From Candidatus Vicinibacter proximus (lineage in GTDB: Bacteria; Bacteroidota; Bacteroidia; Chitinophagales; Saprospiraceae), in assembly GCA_016713905.1 (NCBI GenBank), contig JADJOE010000003.1:434001-498000 (forward strand): a stretch of DNA of 64,000 nt, given 5' to 3'. The notes below the pieces were generated by a model. That model had not been told where the DNA came from. It searched no databases and worked only from the letters and a program-made list of their open reading frames with translations. This document shows, one piece after another, positions 1-8,497 of the stretch (positions within the stretch are counted from its first letter, which is position 1; the number at the start of each line of letters is the position of its first letter). The position numbers and the translations under genes were made by a program.

Positions 1-1291
1 GGCAGATTTTTATGAAAAGGAATTAAGTTTTCAGGTATCTTGTTCTTATGGTCCTGGACGGTATGATGAAAATTACGAACAGAAAGGAAATGACTATCCA
101 CTTCCTTATGTAAGGTGGACAGAAAAGAGAAATTTTGAGGCAATACTTCTTGCTTTGTCTTTAAATAAAATTGAAGTCAAATCTTTAATTGGAAAAATTG
201 TTGGATTGGATGAGTTTGATTCCATTTATCAAAACATTGGTGGCAACAGAGATATAACTTCACTCATTCGATATGATATCCATAAGGAGGAAAAGAAAAT
301 ACAAACGGCATTCGTTGAAAAGAAATATTCGTCAAGCCAGAATGGCATAGGAATAATTGGCGCTGGAAATTTTACCTCGTCTACGATTCTACCTATCCTA
401 ACCAAATTAAATGCACCCATCCATGTCATTTGTGGAAATAAGGGATGGACAGCCGGCCAGCTTGCAAAGCAATTTAAAATTCCGCATTGTGCATCTTCCT
501 TCATTGAAATACTTCAAGATGAAAATGTAAACACGGTCATGATTACGACCAGACACAACAGTCATGCATCATTAGTTCTCGCCGGATTGAATGCCGGAAA
601 AAATGTTTATGTAGAAAAACCTCTTGCAATAAATCTAAAAGAACTTAACGAAATAGCCCAGGCCGTCGTAACCAATAAAGGAAGTCTCACAGTTGGATTT
701 AACAGAAGGTTTGCACCAATGATACAGCAATTGAAAAATGAATTATCAAACAGCGAAGCTCCTATCCAGATTGTTGCCACGATGAATGCCGGGTCATTAC
801 CTATGGAACATTGGACCAAATCCGTTGATCAAGGCGGCCGAATTATTGGGGAAGCATGCCACTATTTTGACCTGACTTCATTTTTATGCAATAGTCCAAT
901 TGTAGAGGTATACATGCAATCTTTAGGGTTAAATGCAGGGTTAGATACGGATCACGCCAGCATAATTTTAAGAATGCAAAATGGAAGTTCTGCTGTCATC
1001 AACTATTTCACCAATGGGGCTAAAGATTATCCCAAAGAGCGGATAGAAGTACATCAACTAAACCGTACAGCCGTTATAGACAACTTTAAAAGAATTGACT
1101 ATTATGGTTTTAAAAAACGCAGCAATTCTTCTGTTCAGGACAAAGGACATAGTGCCCAATTTAAAACCTGGTTGAATTTCATTTCTAATGGTGGAAGTGC
1201 ACCTATTCCATTTGAATCTTTGTGGAACATAAGTTATGCCAGCATAATGGCTATTGAATCCTTTAAGGAAAATAAACCTATCTCCTTTTAA
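1..1291 (+). CDS. Bi-domain oxidoreductase (Zn-alcohol dehydrogenase-like + Gfo/Idh/MocA), 3' part
   Basis: The reading frame is open to the left edge, so only the C-terminal ~430 residues are present and the true start lies outside the window. The first ~45 residues (SYGPGRYDENYEQ, then YPLPYVRWTEKRN) match the end of the zinc-type dehydrogenase half of the two-domain oxidoreductases that often sit in surface-polysaccharide clusters. A Rossmann fold follows, with glycine motif GIIGAGNF near base 350 and the Gfo/Idh/MocA signature EKP near base 617. The family oxidises or reduces sugar nucleotides with NAD(P). A TTG at 155 would give a 378-residue Gfo/Idh-only protein, but the homologous sequence upstream argues against it. 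The substrate cannot be told, and the partners would lie to the left of the window. Confidence 0.8.
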   Translation, partial: ADFYEKELSFQVSCSYGPGRYDENYEQKGNDYPLPYVRWTEKRNFEAILLALSLNKIEVKSLIGKIVGLDEFDSIYQNIGGNRDITSLIRYDIHKEEKKIQTAFVEKKYSSSQNGIGIIGAGNFTSSTILPILTKLNAPIHVICGNKGWTAGQLAKQFKIPHCASSFIEILQDENVNTVMITTRHNSHASLVLAGLNAGKNVYVEKPLAINLKELNEIAQAVVTNKGSLTVGFNRRFAPMIQQLKNELSNSEAPIQIVATMNAGSLPMEHWTKSVDQGGRIIGEACHYFDLTSFLCNSPIVEVYMQSLGLNAGLDTDHASIILRMQNGSSAVINYFTNGAKDYPKERIEVHQLNRTAVIDNFKRIDYYGFKKRSNSSVQDKGHSAQFKTWLNFISNGGSAPIPFESLWNISYASIMAIESFKENKPISF

Positions 1292-1484
1292 ATTTTAACT
1301 GTCCTTAAGCACTAAGTGCAAAATAATTATCTGTTTACAGAAAGGCGGAATTCTGTTAGTTTGCCAGTGGGATTTAATTGATTAAAGTTATGACTGGAAA
1401 TGATATTTGTCATTGAGTTTTTATGAAGATTGAATCAAATTAGCTGAGTAAAAATTATTTATCCGAACAATTAAAATTTATATC

Positions 1485-1928
1485 ATGGGAAATTTAATGA
1501 AAGTTAACAGGTTCTTGCCTAATTTCAGTAACTTCTTTGATGAAGCTTTTACAAAGGAGTTCTTCAATTGGGACGATAAAAATTTCGCAGCAAATGGGGG
1601 TACACTTCCTTCTGTAAACGTAAGAGAAACCGATAAAGAGTATTTTATAGAGTTGGCTGCTCCGGGATTGAAAAAAGAAGATTTTAAGGTAGAAATGAAA
1701 AATGATATGTTAACAATCTCTGCAGAGAGAAAGGATGAGAAGGAAGAGAAGAGGGGCGATTTCACTCGAAGAGAGTTTAATTACAGTTCTTTCTGCCGCA
1801 GTTTCTATGTGCCGGATTTAGCTGAAAAAAACAAGGTTGATGCCAAATATGAGGATGGTATGCTGACCATAATGATGGCAAAGAAAATGGTCGAAGAGCC
1901 AAAACCAAAATTTATTGAAATTCATTAG
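1485..1928 (+). CDS. Small heat-shock protein, Hsp20/alpha-crystallin family
   Basis: This 147-residue protein has the whole alpha-crystallin domain, from about residue 40 (LPSVNVRETDKEYFIEL, then AAPGLKKEDFKVEM) to about residue 138. Its family hallmark is AxxxxGxL near the end, seen here as AKYEDGMLTI. The short N-terminal arm (NRFLPNFSNFFDEAF) is typical of Bacteroidetes Hsp20. It is a cytosolic ATP-independent holdase that binds unfolding proteins in large oligomers. A second ATG four codons in (1497) is an equally good start. The gene stands alone and is closed by a strong terminator 23 bases downstream. No CIRCE-like or heat-shock operator was seen upstream. Confidence 0.9.
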   Translation: MGNLMKVNRFLPNFSNFFDEAFTKEFFNWDDKNFAANGGTLPSVNVRETDKEYFIELAAPGLKKEDFKVEMKNDMLTISAERKDEKEEKRGDFTRREFNYSSFCRSFYVPDLAEKNKVDAKYEDGMLTIMMAKKMVEEPKPKFIEIH

Positions 1929-1950
1929 CAGGTAAAAATTAAATCTGATG

Positions 1951-1980
1951 GGGGAGGAGAGATCTTCCCCTTTTTTATTT
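1951..1980 (+). terminator. Rho-independent terminator after the Hsp20 gene
   Basis: GGGGAGGA (1951-1958) pairs with TCTTCCCC (1963-1970) around a GAGA loop, giving eight pairs with one G-U. Six T follow directly. It lies 23 bases after the Hsp20 stop and separates that gene from the ABC ATPase promoter. Confidence 0.85.
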
Positions 1981-2026
1981 GTTTAGCCGGGCCATTCTTA
2001 AGTTAAAACTGTAAATCAAACTATGA

Positions 2027-2034
2027 TATCTTTG
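2027..2034 (+). promoter_or_regulatory. -7 promoter element (TATCTTTG) for the ABC ATPase gene
   Basis: This is a perfect match to the Bacteroidetes sigma-ABfr -7 consensus TAnnTTTG, ending 16 bases before the ATG at 2051. No convincing -33 TTTG was found at the right spacing. Confidence 0.55.
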
Positions 2035-2050
2035 CGCACTAATTCATACA

Positions 2051-2719
2051 ATGTCTTACTTTTTAATTCAAGCTCAAAGATTGAATCTCGTTTACGGAGA
2101 TCAAGTTTTATTTAAGGACCTTCAATTTGAACAGCAGGAAAAAGAATGGGTGGAGCTGATTGGAGGTAATGGAAGTGGAAAATCATCTCTTATCCATGCT
2201 TTTTATGGGCTTTTATCGGTTCAGTCGGGGATACTAAAAGTTTTGGACTACAGTTTGAACCCTGCGACCCCCGATTTTGCAGCTGCAAGGAGGAAAATCG
2301 GAATTTATAGTGCCAAAGTTCCTTTGATTGAAGACAAAACACTAAGGGCAAATCTGGCTATAGCGCTCAATGCAGCGGACAAAATCCGTGACCTAAATAC
2401 CGATCAATACATCACGGACATACTGGAGAAATTTGGTCTCGCCGATAAAACGCTAGAGGAGGTTTCCCGATTGTCTTCGGGAGAAAAAGTTCGATTAGGT
2501 CTGGCAAGAGCAGTTATCCATAAGCCCAGGTTATTGATGTTGGATAACCCATTTTCTGCATTGGATGAATCTTCCATCAAGCTCGTGAAGTCCCAGCTGA
2601 CAGATCTTCATCAGAAAGAGGGAACCGGTGTCCTGCTGACCGGGTTAAGTTTGAGTCCTTTTAGTCCAGATAACCGTAAAGTCTATCAGATTACAGGTAA
2701 AGGGCTTGAATTGGTCTAA
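2051..2719 (+). CDS. Stand-alone ABC transporter ATP-binding protein
   Basis: This 222-residue nucleotide-binding domain has Walker A GGNGSGKSS (residues 38-46), signature LSSGE (141-145) and Walker B LLMLDNPFSALD (161-172). The usual catalytic glutamate after the Walker B aspartate is asparagine (D165-N166). The sequence resembles the ModF/PhrA-type ATPases of Bacteroidetes rather than a classic importer subunit. No permease or binding protein lies next to it: the neighbours are Hsp20 and ffh. A perfect -7 element sits just upstream. It may energise a membrane partner encoded elsewhere or act as a non-transport ATPase; the cargo is unknown. Confidence 0.75.
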   Translation: MSYFLIQAQRLNLVYGDQVLFKDLQFEQQEKEWVELIGGNGSGKSSLIHAFYGLLSVQSGILKVLDYSLNPATPDFAAARRKIGIYSAKVPLIEDKTLRANLAIALNAADKIRDLNTDQYITDILEKFGLADKTLEEVSRLSSGEKVRLGLARAVIHKPRLLMLDNPFSALDESSIKLVKSQLTDLHQKEGTGVLLTGLSLSPFSPDNRKVYQITGKGLELV

Positions 2720-2756
2720 GTAGCTTTCTATTGATAATTGTTGCCGCTAGTTCCAT

Positions 2757-2764
2757 TATATTTG
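2757..2764 (+). promoter_or_regulatory. -7 promoter element (TATATTTG) for ffh
   Basis: This is a perfect TAnnTTTG match, 19 bases before the ATG at 2784. A TTG at 2738-2740 lies 16 bases upstream, slightly closer than the usual 17-23 base spacing. Confidence 0.55.
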
Positions 2765-2783
2765 CAGCTTCAATTGAAAGATC

Positions 2784-4124
2784 ATGTTTGAAAATCTTAA
2801 TGAAAAACTCGAATTAGCCTTTAAAAGCCTTAAAGGGGAAGGAAAATTGACAGAGCTCAACGTCGCAGAATCCATCAAGGAAATTCGCCGGGCGCTTGTA
2901 GGGGCGGATGTCAATTACAAGATTGCCAAGGAATTTACGGATAAGGTGAAGGAACAGGCTATGGGGACCCGTAACATTTTGACCTCAGTCAAACCAGGGG
3001 AACTCATGGTGAAGATCGTTATGGATGAGCTCACGGAACTCATGGGTGGGCAGGCTGCGGGTCTAAATCTCAATGGTTCTCCGGCTGTAATTCTGATATC
3101 GGGGTTACAAGGTTCTGGTAAGACGACCTTTTCAGGAAAACTTGCACTTTATTTAAAGACGAAAAAGAATAAAAAGGTATTGCTCACGGCTTGTGACGTA
3201 TATCGTCCTGCTGCCGTGGACCAATTGACTGTGGTTGCGGAACAAGTAGGGGTGGAAATTTTTAAAGATCCGGAAAGTAAAGAACCGGTATCCATTTCCC
3301 AAAGAGCAATTGCCCATGCCAAAGCAAACGGTTTGGAGGTTGTCATTATAGATACTGCAGGACGGACTTCTGTAGATGAGGAAATGATGGCTGAAATTGA
3401 ACAAATCAAAAATACCATTCAGCCTTCTGAAACTTTATTTGTGGTCGATTCCATGACTGGACAAGATGCAGTAAATACTGCTCTGGCTTTTCATGAAAGA
3501 ATCAACTATGATGGTGTGGTACTTACTAAATTGGATGGAGATACCCGAGGTGGAGCTGCTTTATCCATAAAGTATACTATAGGGAAACCAATTAAATTTG
3601 TTTCCGCTGGAGAAAAAATGGATACGCTGGATATTTTTTATCCGGATCGTATGGCGCAAAGAATCCTTGGCATGGGGGATATTGTATCCCTCGTGGAAAA
3701 AGCCCAGGAGCAATTTGATGAAAAGGAAGCCAAAAAAATTGAAAGTAAAATCAAACAAAACAAGTTTGACTTCAATGACTTTTTAGTTCAGCTGAACCAA
3801 ATCAAAAAAATGGGAGACATCAAGAGTGTGCTTGGCATGATCCCGGGTGTCGGAAAAATGGTAAAGGACATAGATATAGACGATAATGCCTTTAAAAAAG
3901 TAGAATCCATTATACAGTCCATGACCCCTAAAGAAAGAGCTAATCCTGATTTGCTGAATATGTCCAGAAAAACACGCATCGCCAAAGGTTGTGGTAAGAC
4001 AATCCATGAAGTGAATGCTTTCATGAAGCAGTTTGAAGAAATGAGGAAGATGATGTTTATGATGAGCAAAGGCAATGGCATGGGGAACATGATGAAGCAA
4101 ATGCAAAACATGCGTCGTTATTAA
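2784..4124 (+). CDS. ffh: Signal recognition particle protein Ffh (SRP54)
   Basis: This 446-residue protein has the full SRP54 layout: an N helical bundle (about 1-90), a G domain with P-loop GLQGSGKT (107-114), DTAGRT near residue 191 and TKLDGD near 249, then a methionine-rich M domain from about 330. The M domain ends MFMMSKGNGMGNMMKQMQ, the greasy groove that binds signal peptides. With 4.5S RNA and FtsY it targets membrane and Sec-dependent exported proteins co-translationally. It has its own promoter-like -7 element and no operon partner in the window. The length is normal for the family. Confidence 0.97.
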   Translation: MFENLNEKLELAFKSLKGEGKLTELNVAESIKEIRRALVGADVNYKIAKEFTDKVKEQAMGTRNILTSVKPGELMVKIVMDELTELMGGQAAGLNLNGSPAVILISGLQGSGKTTFSGKLALYLKTKKNKKVLLTACDVYRPAAVDQLTVVAEQVGVEIFKDPESKEPVSISQRAIAHAKANGLEVVIIDTAGRTSVDEEMMAEIEQIKNTIQPSETLFVVDSMTGQDAVNTALAFHERINYDGVVLTKLDGDTRGGAALSIKYTIGKPIKFVSAGEKMDTLDIFYPDRMAQRILGMGDIVSLVEKAQEQFDEKEAKKIESKIKQNKFDFNDFLVQLNQIKKMGDIKSVLGMIPGVGKMVKDIDIDDNAFKKVESIIQSMTPKERANPDLLNMSRKTRIAKGCGKTIHEVNAFMKQFEEMRKMMFMMSKGNGMGNMMKQMQNMRRY

Positions 4125-4210
4125 TTCATAATCCATCCCTGGTTTTGGTATGTTTTGAGTAGGCGCTAGCTTGCTTGTTTTGTCTACATCCACTGTTTTC
4201 TTCTTATATT

Positions 4211-4232
4211 GTGACCGTAAAATGCGGTCATG
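4211..4232 (+). promoter_or_regulatory. Hairpin over the start codon of the SprB-repeat gene
   Basis: TGACCG (4212-4217) and CGGTCA (4225-4230) form a perfect six-base inverted repeat with a seven-base loop. The right arm ends in the A of the start codon at 4230. The loop region also holds an ATG (4222) that opens a three-codon frame ending in TGA at 4231-4233, overlapping the main ATG as ATGA. It could lower initiation or couple translation; this is inferred from the sequence only. Confidence 0.35.
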
Positions 4233-7200
4233 AAGAATATTATTCTGTTTTCTTTTTTTAGTTTATCTTTTTTAAATATTTCATTTTGTCAATTGGCAAA
4301 TGGCAGTCCTGCGCCGGATATTACGGTGCAAGACATCAATGGTAACACCATCAGTTTACATGCTTCCATGGCAGGAGGAAAATCAGCTTGTCTGGATATT
4401 ATGGCGACCTGGTGCGGGCCATGTTGGTCTTTTCACAACAGTGGGGTACTGGAAAGTGTCCATGCGAATTTAAGTTCATTGACCAATGTTTACATGCTGG
4501 AAGGTGATTTTGCCACCAACACCAATTGTCTTTATGGCCCCTCAGGGTGTACCGGGAGTGGCACCTGGGGGAATTGGGTTTCTGGCACTCCTTACCAGAT
4601 CGCAAATCTAACTGCCAGCAACGGCGGTACTGTGATGAACGATTACAACATCAATTATTTTCCTACACTTTATGTTATCTCACCTGATTTTAGGACATGG
4701 GAAATTGAAAACAGGAGTTACATTGAATATTATAACTGGATCGTGCACAGCTTTACGCTGGATGCCAGCGCCAGTGTCAACCATTCTACTTGCGGAGACA
4801 ATGGAAAAGTCAACCTTAATCCAACAGGTGGTTACGGTGCATTGAAATTTAAATGGAGTAATGGTGCTACCTCTGAAGATTTAATCAACATACCTGGGGG
4901 TGTATATTCCGTCACAGTTACAGATCAAAATGGTTACTTTGAATCTTACGGCCCATGGACAGTGGATGGACCAGCCAAAAGGGTAGCCATTACCAGTCAA
5001 AAACAAACGAATAATATTTGCTTTGGTGAATCAAAAGGGGATATCAGTATTCAGGTTGCATACGGAACACCAGGATATGTCTATAACTGGAGCAATGGAG
5101 GCACTTCAAATTCAATTGTCGGCCTGGCAGCTGGTTTATATACAGTGACCGTAACCGATGCAGCAAATTGTACTATTACGAAGACCTACAGTATTTCTGA
5201 ACCACCGTTATTGACGGCTGTTCCAGTAAAAGGAGATGAAACCTGTGATAACAAGAATGGATTTATTGCCATCACTGCAAGTGGTGGAACCAAACCCTAT
5301 TCGTATGATATTGGATTTGGTAAAAGAACTACTTCGGTTTTTAATAATTTGTCAGGTGGAACTTACAATATCAAGGTTACCGATTTAAAAAATTGTTTAT
5401 TTACCGACCAGATTACCGTAGATGCTACCCATAAACCGATTACAGAAGCCGGTGCAAACACAAATTTATATTGTGGGCGAGACACAGTGTTTTTAGATGG
5501 TTTCGGGACAGATCAGGGATCAGATTTTACCTATACCTGGTCGACCAGGAAAGGAAAAATTCTGGGGGACAACAATACTTTACAGATAGCTTTAAATAAA
5601 GCCGGGGTATATGTGCTTAAAGTTAAAAACCTTATCAACGGTTGTGAAAATTCTGATTCTGTAGAAGTTAAAGATATTCGTGTTTACCCGGATGTTAAAG
5701 CTTCAGGAGATGGGTTGGTGGATTGTAAGACGCCTGACAGGACAATCTCCGGTGCAACGATCAGCACAAATACCAAATACTTTTGGACAAAACTGAATTC
5801 AGGATTCAAGGACACATCCAAAGCAATTTTGGTAAGTTCCGGTGGAGATTTTGTATTCAATGTACAAGACACGATTAATCAATGTCTGTCAAAAGATACC
5901 GTATCCATTACGGAAAACAAGATGCATCCACAAATTCAGATCGAATCCAATGGTAATCTAAATTGTACCATAAGGAATCTGGAAATAAATGCTTTGAATT
6001 CAGATTCGGGGAGTGATTTTACCATCAGTTGGATCACTAACGATGGACACATCCTTTCTGGGGTAAATGGATTAAAACCTTTTGTCGATAAACCCGGGAC
6101 TTATGTACTCGAAATATTAAATAATGTCAACGGTTGTCTGAGTGTCGAGTCCATTAAAATTGAGGAAGATATCACTCCGCCGACCATTGTGTTAGGAAAC
6201 ATTAACGATGTTAGTTGTATGCATAAGGAAATTATACTTGACGCAACACAGTCATTACCTGCCGGTAAACTAGCATATCAATGGACTACAGCTGATGGGC
6301 GTATAATATCTGGAGTAACCTCGGATCAGTTAACCATCAATAAAGGTGGTACTTATGAGTTGCTATTAAAAAATAAGGAAAATACTTGTAGTTCATCAGG
6401 AAAGTATAATGTCCTGGAACAAACCACTCCGGTCTCGGAGTTTAACTATGCCAGAGAATTACTCACCCTGAATTTTAAGGATATTTCAAAAGGAATTGCC
6501 AAATCATGGCATTGGGATTTTGGAGATCAGACTTCAAGTTCAGAACAAAACCCTGTACACCAATATGCAAAAGAAGGGGAGTATAAAGTATGTTTGAAAA
6601 TTGAAAATGAATGCGGCATAGCAGAAAGTTGTCAGAACATAGTTCTTGCAAGTTCAAGTGTTCTTGCATTGAGCGGCTGGGAAATCAGACCTGTTAGTTG
6701 CTTTGGTGGTAAAGATGGTTTTATCAAATTGAATGTACAGGGGGGGACACCACCTTATCAATATCTGTGGAGTGACGGATCTGCTCAATCTGAAATAAAA
6801 AACCTTGCTAAAGGAAATTATTCAGTAGAAATAAAGGATGCTTTGGGGGCAATAATTCAAAAGTCGTTTACTATTAACCAGGCGACTGAAATAATTTATG
6901 ACAAACTTACCATCAAAGGTGCGAAAGATGGTTTACCCAATGGAAGTATTAGTCTGGATGTTTCAGGAGGAGTCCCTGCCTACCAATTTCTATGGTCCAA
7001 TGGTTTGACCACTGAGCAAATTCAAGGGCTTGCATTGGGAATTTACAGTCTTCAGGTGAAAGACGCCAATGGCTGTGAGAAGTTGTTTGGGCCATTTGAA
7101 GTAAGAGATGTTACAGCCACCAAGGATGTTTTTGGTTTAGAAAATTTTGACCTGGTGCCAAATCCGGTACAGGGACAAGGAAGAATTACCATTGCATTTG

Positions 7201-7385
7201 ATCAAAAAACAGACTTTGATTTAAGTGTAACTGATGCTGTGGGAAAAGTATTTAATAAGTGGCACATGAATGCGAATCGGACTGATATTTCTTTGGATGT
7301 TTCGACTTTGGAACAGGGATTATATCTGGTTGTACTAAAAACCGATAAAGGAGTTCAGACCAGAAAATGGATGGTGGTGAGATAA
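4230..7385 (+). CDS. Secreted thioredoxin-fold protein with SprB/PKD repeats and T9SS sorting domain
   Basis: This 1051-residue secreted protein starts with a signal peptide (MKNIILFSFFSLSFLNISFC). A TlpA/AhpC-type thioredoxin domain follows at about 25-180, with redox motif WCGPCW. Next come SprB-type repeats, recognisable by PYxYxWSNG and GxYxVTVTD, several Ig-like stretches, a PKD domain near 745-800 (WHWDFGDQTSSSEQNP), and two more SprB units. The C-terminus is a type A T9SS sorting domain (NFDLVPNPVQGQGRI, later LEQGLYLVVLKTDKG, ending RKWMVVR). It should be exported by Sec, passed through the type IX system and anchored at the surface. Thiol-redox activity outside the cell is possible because CxxC is intact. 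The partner or substrate is unknown. Confidence 0.85.
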   Translation: MKNIILFSFFSLSFLNISFCQLANGSPAPDITVQDINGNTISLHASMAGGKSACLDIMATWCGPCWSFHNSGVLESVHANLSSLTNVYMLEGDFATNTNCLYGPSGCTGSGTWGNWVSGTPYQIANLTASNGGTVMNDYNINYFPTLYVISPDFRTWEIENRSYIEYYNWIVHSFTLDASASVNHSTCGDNGKVNLNPTGGYGALKFKWSNGATSEDLINIPGGVYSVTVTDQNGYFESYGPWTVDGPAKRVAITSQKQTNNICFGESKGDISIQVAYGTPGYVYNWSNGGTSNSIVGLAAGLYTVTVTDAANCTITKTYSISEPPLLTAVPVKGDETCDNKNGFIAITASGGTKPYSYDIGFGKRTTSVFNNLSGGTYNIKVTDLKNCLFTDQITVDATHKPITEAGANTNLYCGRDTVFLDGFGTDQGSDFTYTWSTRKGKILGDNNTLQIALNKAGVYVLKVKNLINGCENSDSVEVKDIRVYPDVKASGDGLVDCKTPDRTISGATISTNTKYFWTKLNSGFKDTSKAILVSSGGDFVFNVQDTINQCLSKDTVSITENKMHPQIQIESNGNLNCTIRNLEINALNSDSGSDFTISWITNDGHILSGVNGLKPFVDKPGTYVLEILNNVNGCLSVESIKIEEDITPPTIVLGNINDVSCMHKEIILDATQSLPAGKLAYQWTTADGRIISGVTSDQLTINKGGTYELLLKNKENTCSSSGKYNVLEQTTPVSEFNYARELLTLNFKDISKGIAKSWHWDFGDQTSSSEQNPVHQYAKEGEYKVCLKIENECGIAESCQNIVLASSSVLALSGWEIRPVSCFGGKDGFIKLNVQGGTPPYQYLWSDGSAQSEIKNLAKGNYSVEIKDALGAIIQKSFTINQATEIIYDKLTIKGAKDGLPNGSISLDVSGGVPAYQFLWSNGLTTEQIQGLALGIYSLQVKDANGCEKLFGPFEVRDVTATKDVFGLENFDLVPNPVQGQGRITIAFDQKTDFDLSVTDAVGKVFNKWHMNANRTDISLDVSTLEQGLYLVVLKTDKGVQTRKWMVVR

Positions 7386-7453
7386 AACCATCCAATTATT
7401 GGTGCATGAAGATTTGGGGAGTTGAAGGCCTTAATTTATAAACGAATATCGGA
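7386..7453. other. Short spacer between convergent units
   Basis: These 68 bases separate the T9SS cargo gene from the decayed minus-strand DinB gene. No terminator hairpin or other element was recognised. Confidence 0.5.
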
Positions 7454-7915
7454 TTATAAGACTAATTTTTTTATCAAAACAATTTGTCCCAGATGATAAT
7501 GCATGTGTTCTATTATGCCATGTACGTTTCTGTAGTAATTTCCATGTTTCGGGTCTATGAAATCTTCCATCCATTTGTGTTCCGGGAACTCTTCAACCAA
7601 TCGGGCAAAACTTTCTGCATCAGACCAAACTTTGTTTAGATAAGTTCGCCATTATTCTTCCGAAGAGATTGGTGGATGAGTGAAGCTGTATAGATCTTTT
7701 GCATCCAAAATTCCCCTTTGAAATACCTTAAGGACAGCGTCCACGAAATAGTTTATGTGATACACCAGCGTAGCAATGGTATGGAAGGCATGCACTTGTG
7801 TTGTAGCCTTTTGTCAGGAAAGATCAGAAACAGTATCCTTAAGATTTATAGATGTCCAGTTTCCTCCAAAGTGAATATCTCTGAAGTGTTTGGCAATTTG
7901 TGAATTGAGTTGCAC
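7454..7915 (-). pseudogene. DinB-like metal-binding protein, broken by two stop codons
   Basis: Read on the minus strand from a GTG at 7915, the frame gives a complete ~153-residue DinB-superfamily protein, interrupted by TGA at codon 34 (7814-7816) and TAA at codon 88 (7652-7654). The frame never shifts. The DinB metal-ligand pattern survives: one His in LVYHINYFV and HxxxH in EHMHYHLGQI. The second stop sits in SSEE*WRTYL, where a single base change (GAA to TAA) explains it. An intact gene would have encoded a four-helix thiol-transferase-like protein. Its start overlaps the end of the DUF1772-like pseudogene, so the two were one operon. Two stops in a short gene make sequencing error less likely than decay. 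Confidence 0.8.
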
Positions 7916-7916
7916 T

Positions 7917-8361
7917 TTAGTTTTTTTGTACAAATGTAAGGGTAATCAGAAAAAGCGCAAACAATTCGGCAATGGTACGTTAGATGTCTAACTGCCACCA
8001 CTGATTGTGTAAGATCATCCAGTTTTCCGGATAGGAATCTGGTCTCCAGCTGAACATTTTTTTTTCAAAGGGAACTTTCCAATTCTTGAAATAAAAAAGC
8101 AGGAGATCAGAAAACCAGCTGCCGAAAGAAGGGAGAGCAAAATCGGTTTTTGATTCCTAGGTACAAAAGCAAGGTAAAGGGTTAGAATGTTTTTATGATC
8201 ACCCTGGAAACCATAAGAGTATGCAGTGAAATTACCGGATTTTGTTGTTATTCAATATAAGTTTGTACGGAATAATGATGAGGACTAAATCCGATCCAAA
8301 TGCTAAAACTATTACCGGCAAGTAAAGCCACCAAAATGATTTTTAATGAACGGAGTATCAT
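7917..8361 (-). pseudogene. DUF1772-like small membrane protein, broken by stops and frameshifts
   Basis: From an ATG at 8361 the minus strand reads MILRSLKIILVALLAGNSFS then IWIGFSP, typical of the DUF1772 (anthrone-oxygenase-like) family start. A TAA follows at codon 38 (8248-8250). Homologous sequence continues in another frame (LAFVPRNQKPILLSLLSAAG), then in the first-stop frame's neighbour after a nine-base T run on the plus strand (8057-8065). There it reads MFSWRPDSYPENW and NQWWQLDI, a second TAA (7980-7982), and RTIAELFALFLITL. The W-x-R segment and four hydrophobic helices fit the family. At least two stops and two frameshifts are needed to rebuild it. Confidence 0.75.
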
Positions 8362-8497
8362 TCTAATATCCATCCTTTCATTTATAAATTGGCACAGCTT
8401 ACTTGCCGGTTATAATTATTTGCCTTTTTGCTATTCTTACAAAAAGAGAATATTTCTATTCTTTCAACTTTTGAAATAGTTTATAACAAATGCATTT
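8362..8497. other. Intergenic stretch between pseudogene and carbonic anhydrase
   Basis: These 136 AT-rich bases follow the carbonic anhydrase stop on the minus strand. No hairpin followed by a T run or other element was recognised. Confidence 0.4.

Noticed and set aside
155..1291. Complete Gfo/Idh/MocA gene starting at TTG 155
   Set aside because: The frame is open to the window edge and the upstream residues are conserved dehydrogenase-domain sequence, so the gene is a fragment of a longer fusion.
7718..7903. Small plus-strand gene of 61 codons
   Set aside because: It is the antisense shadow of the DinB-like pseudogene, whose family motifs are on the minus strand.
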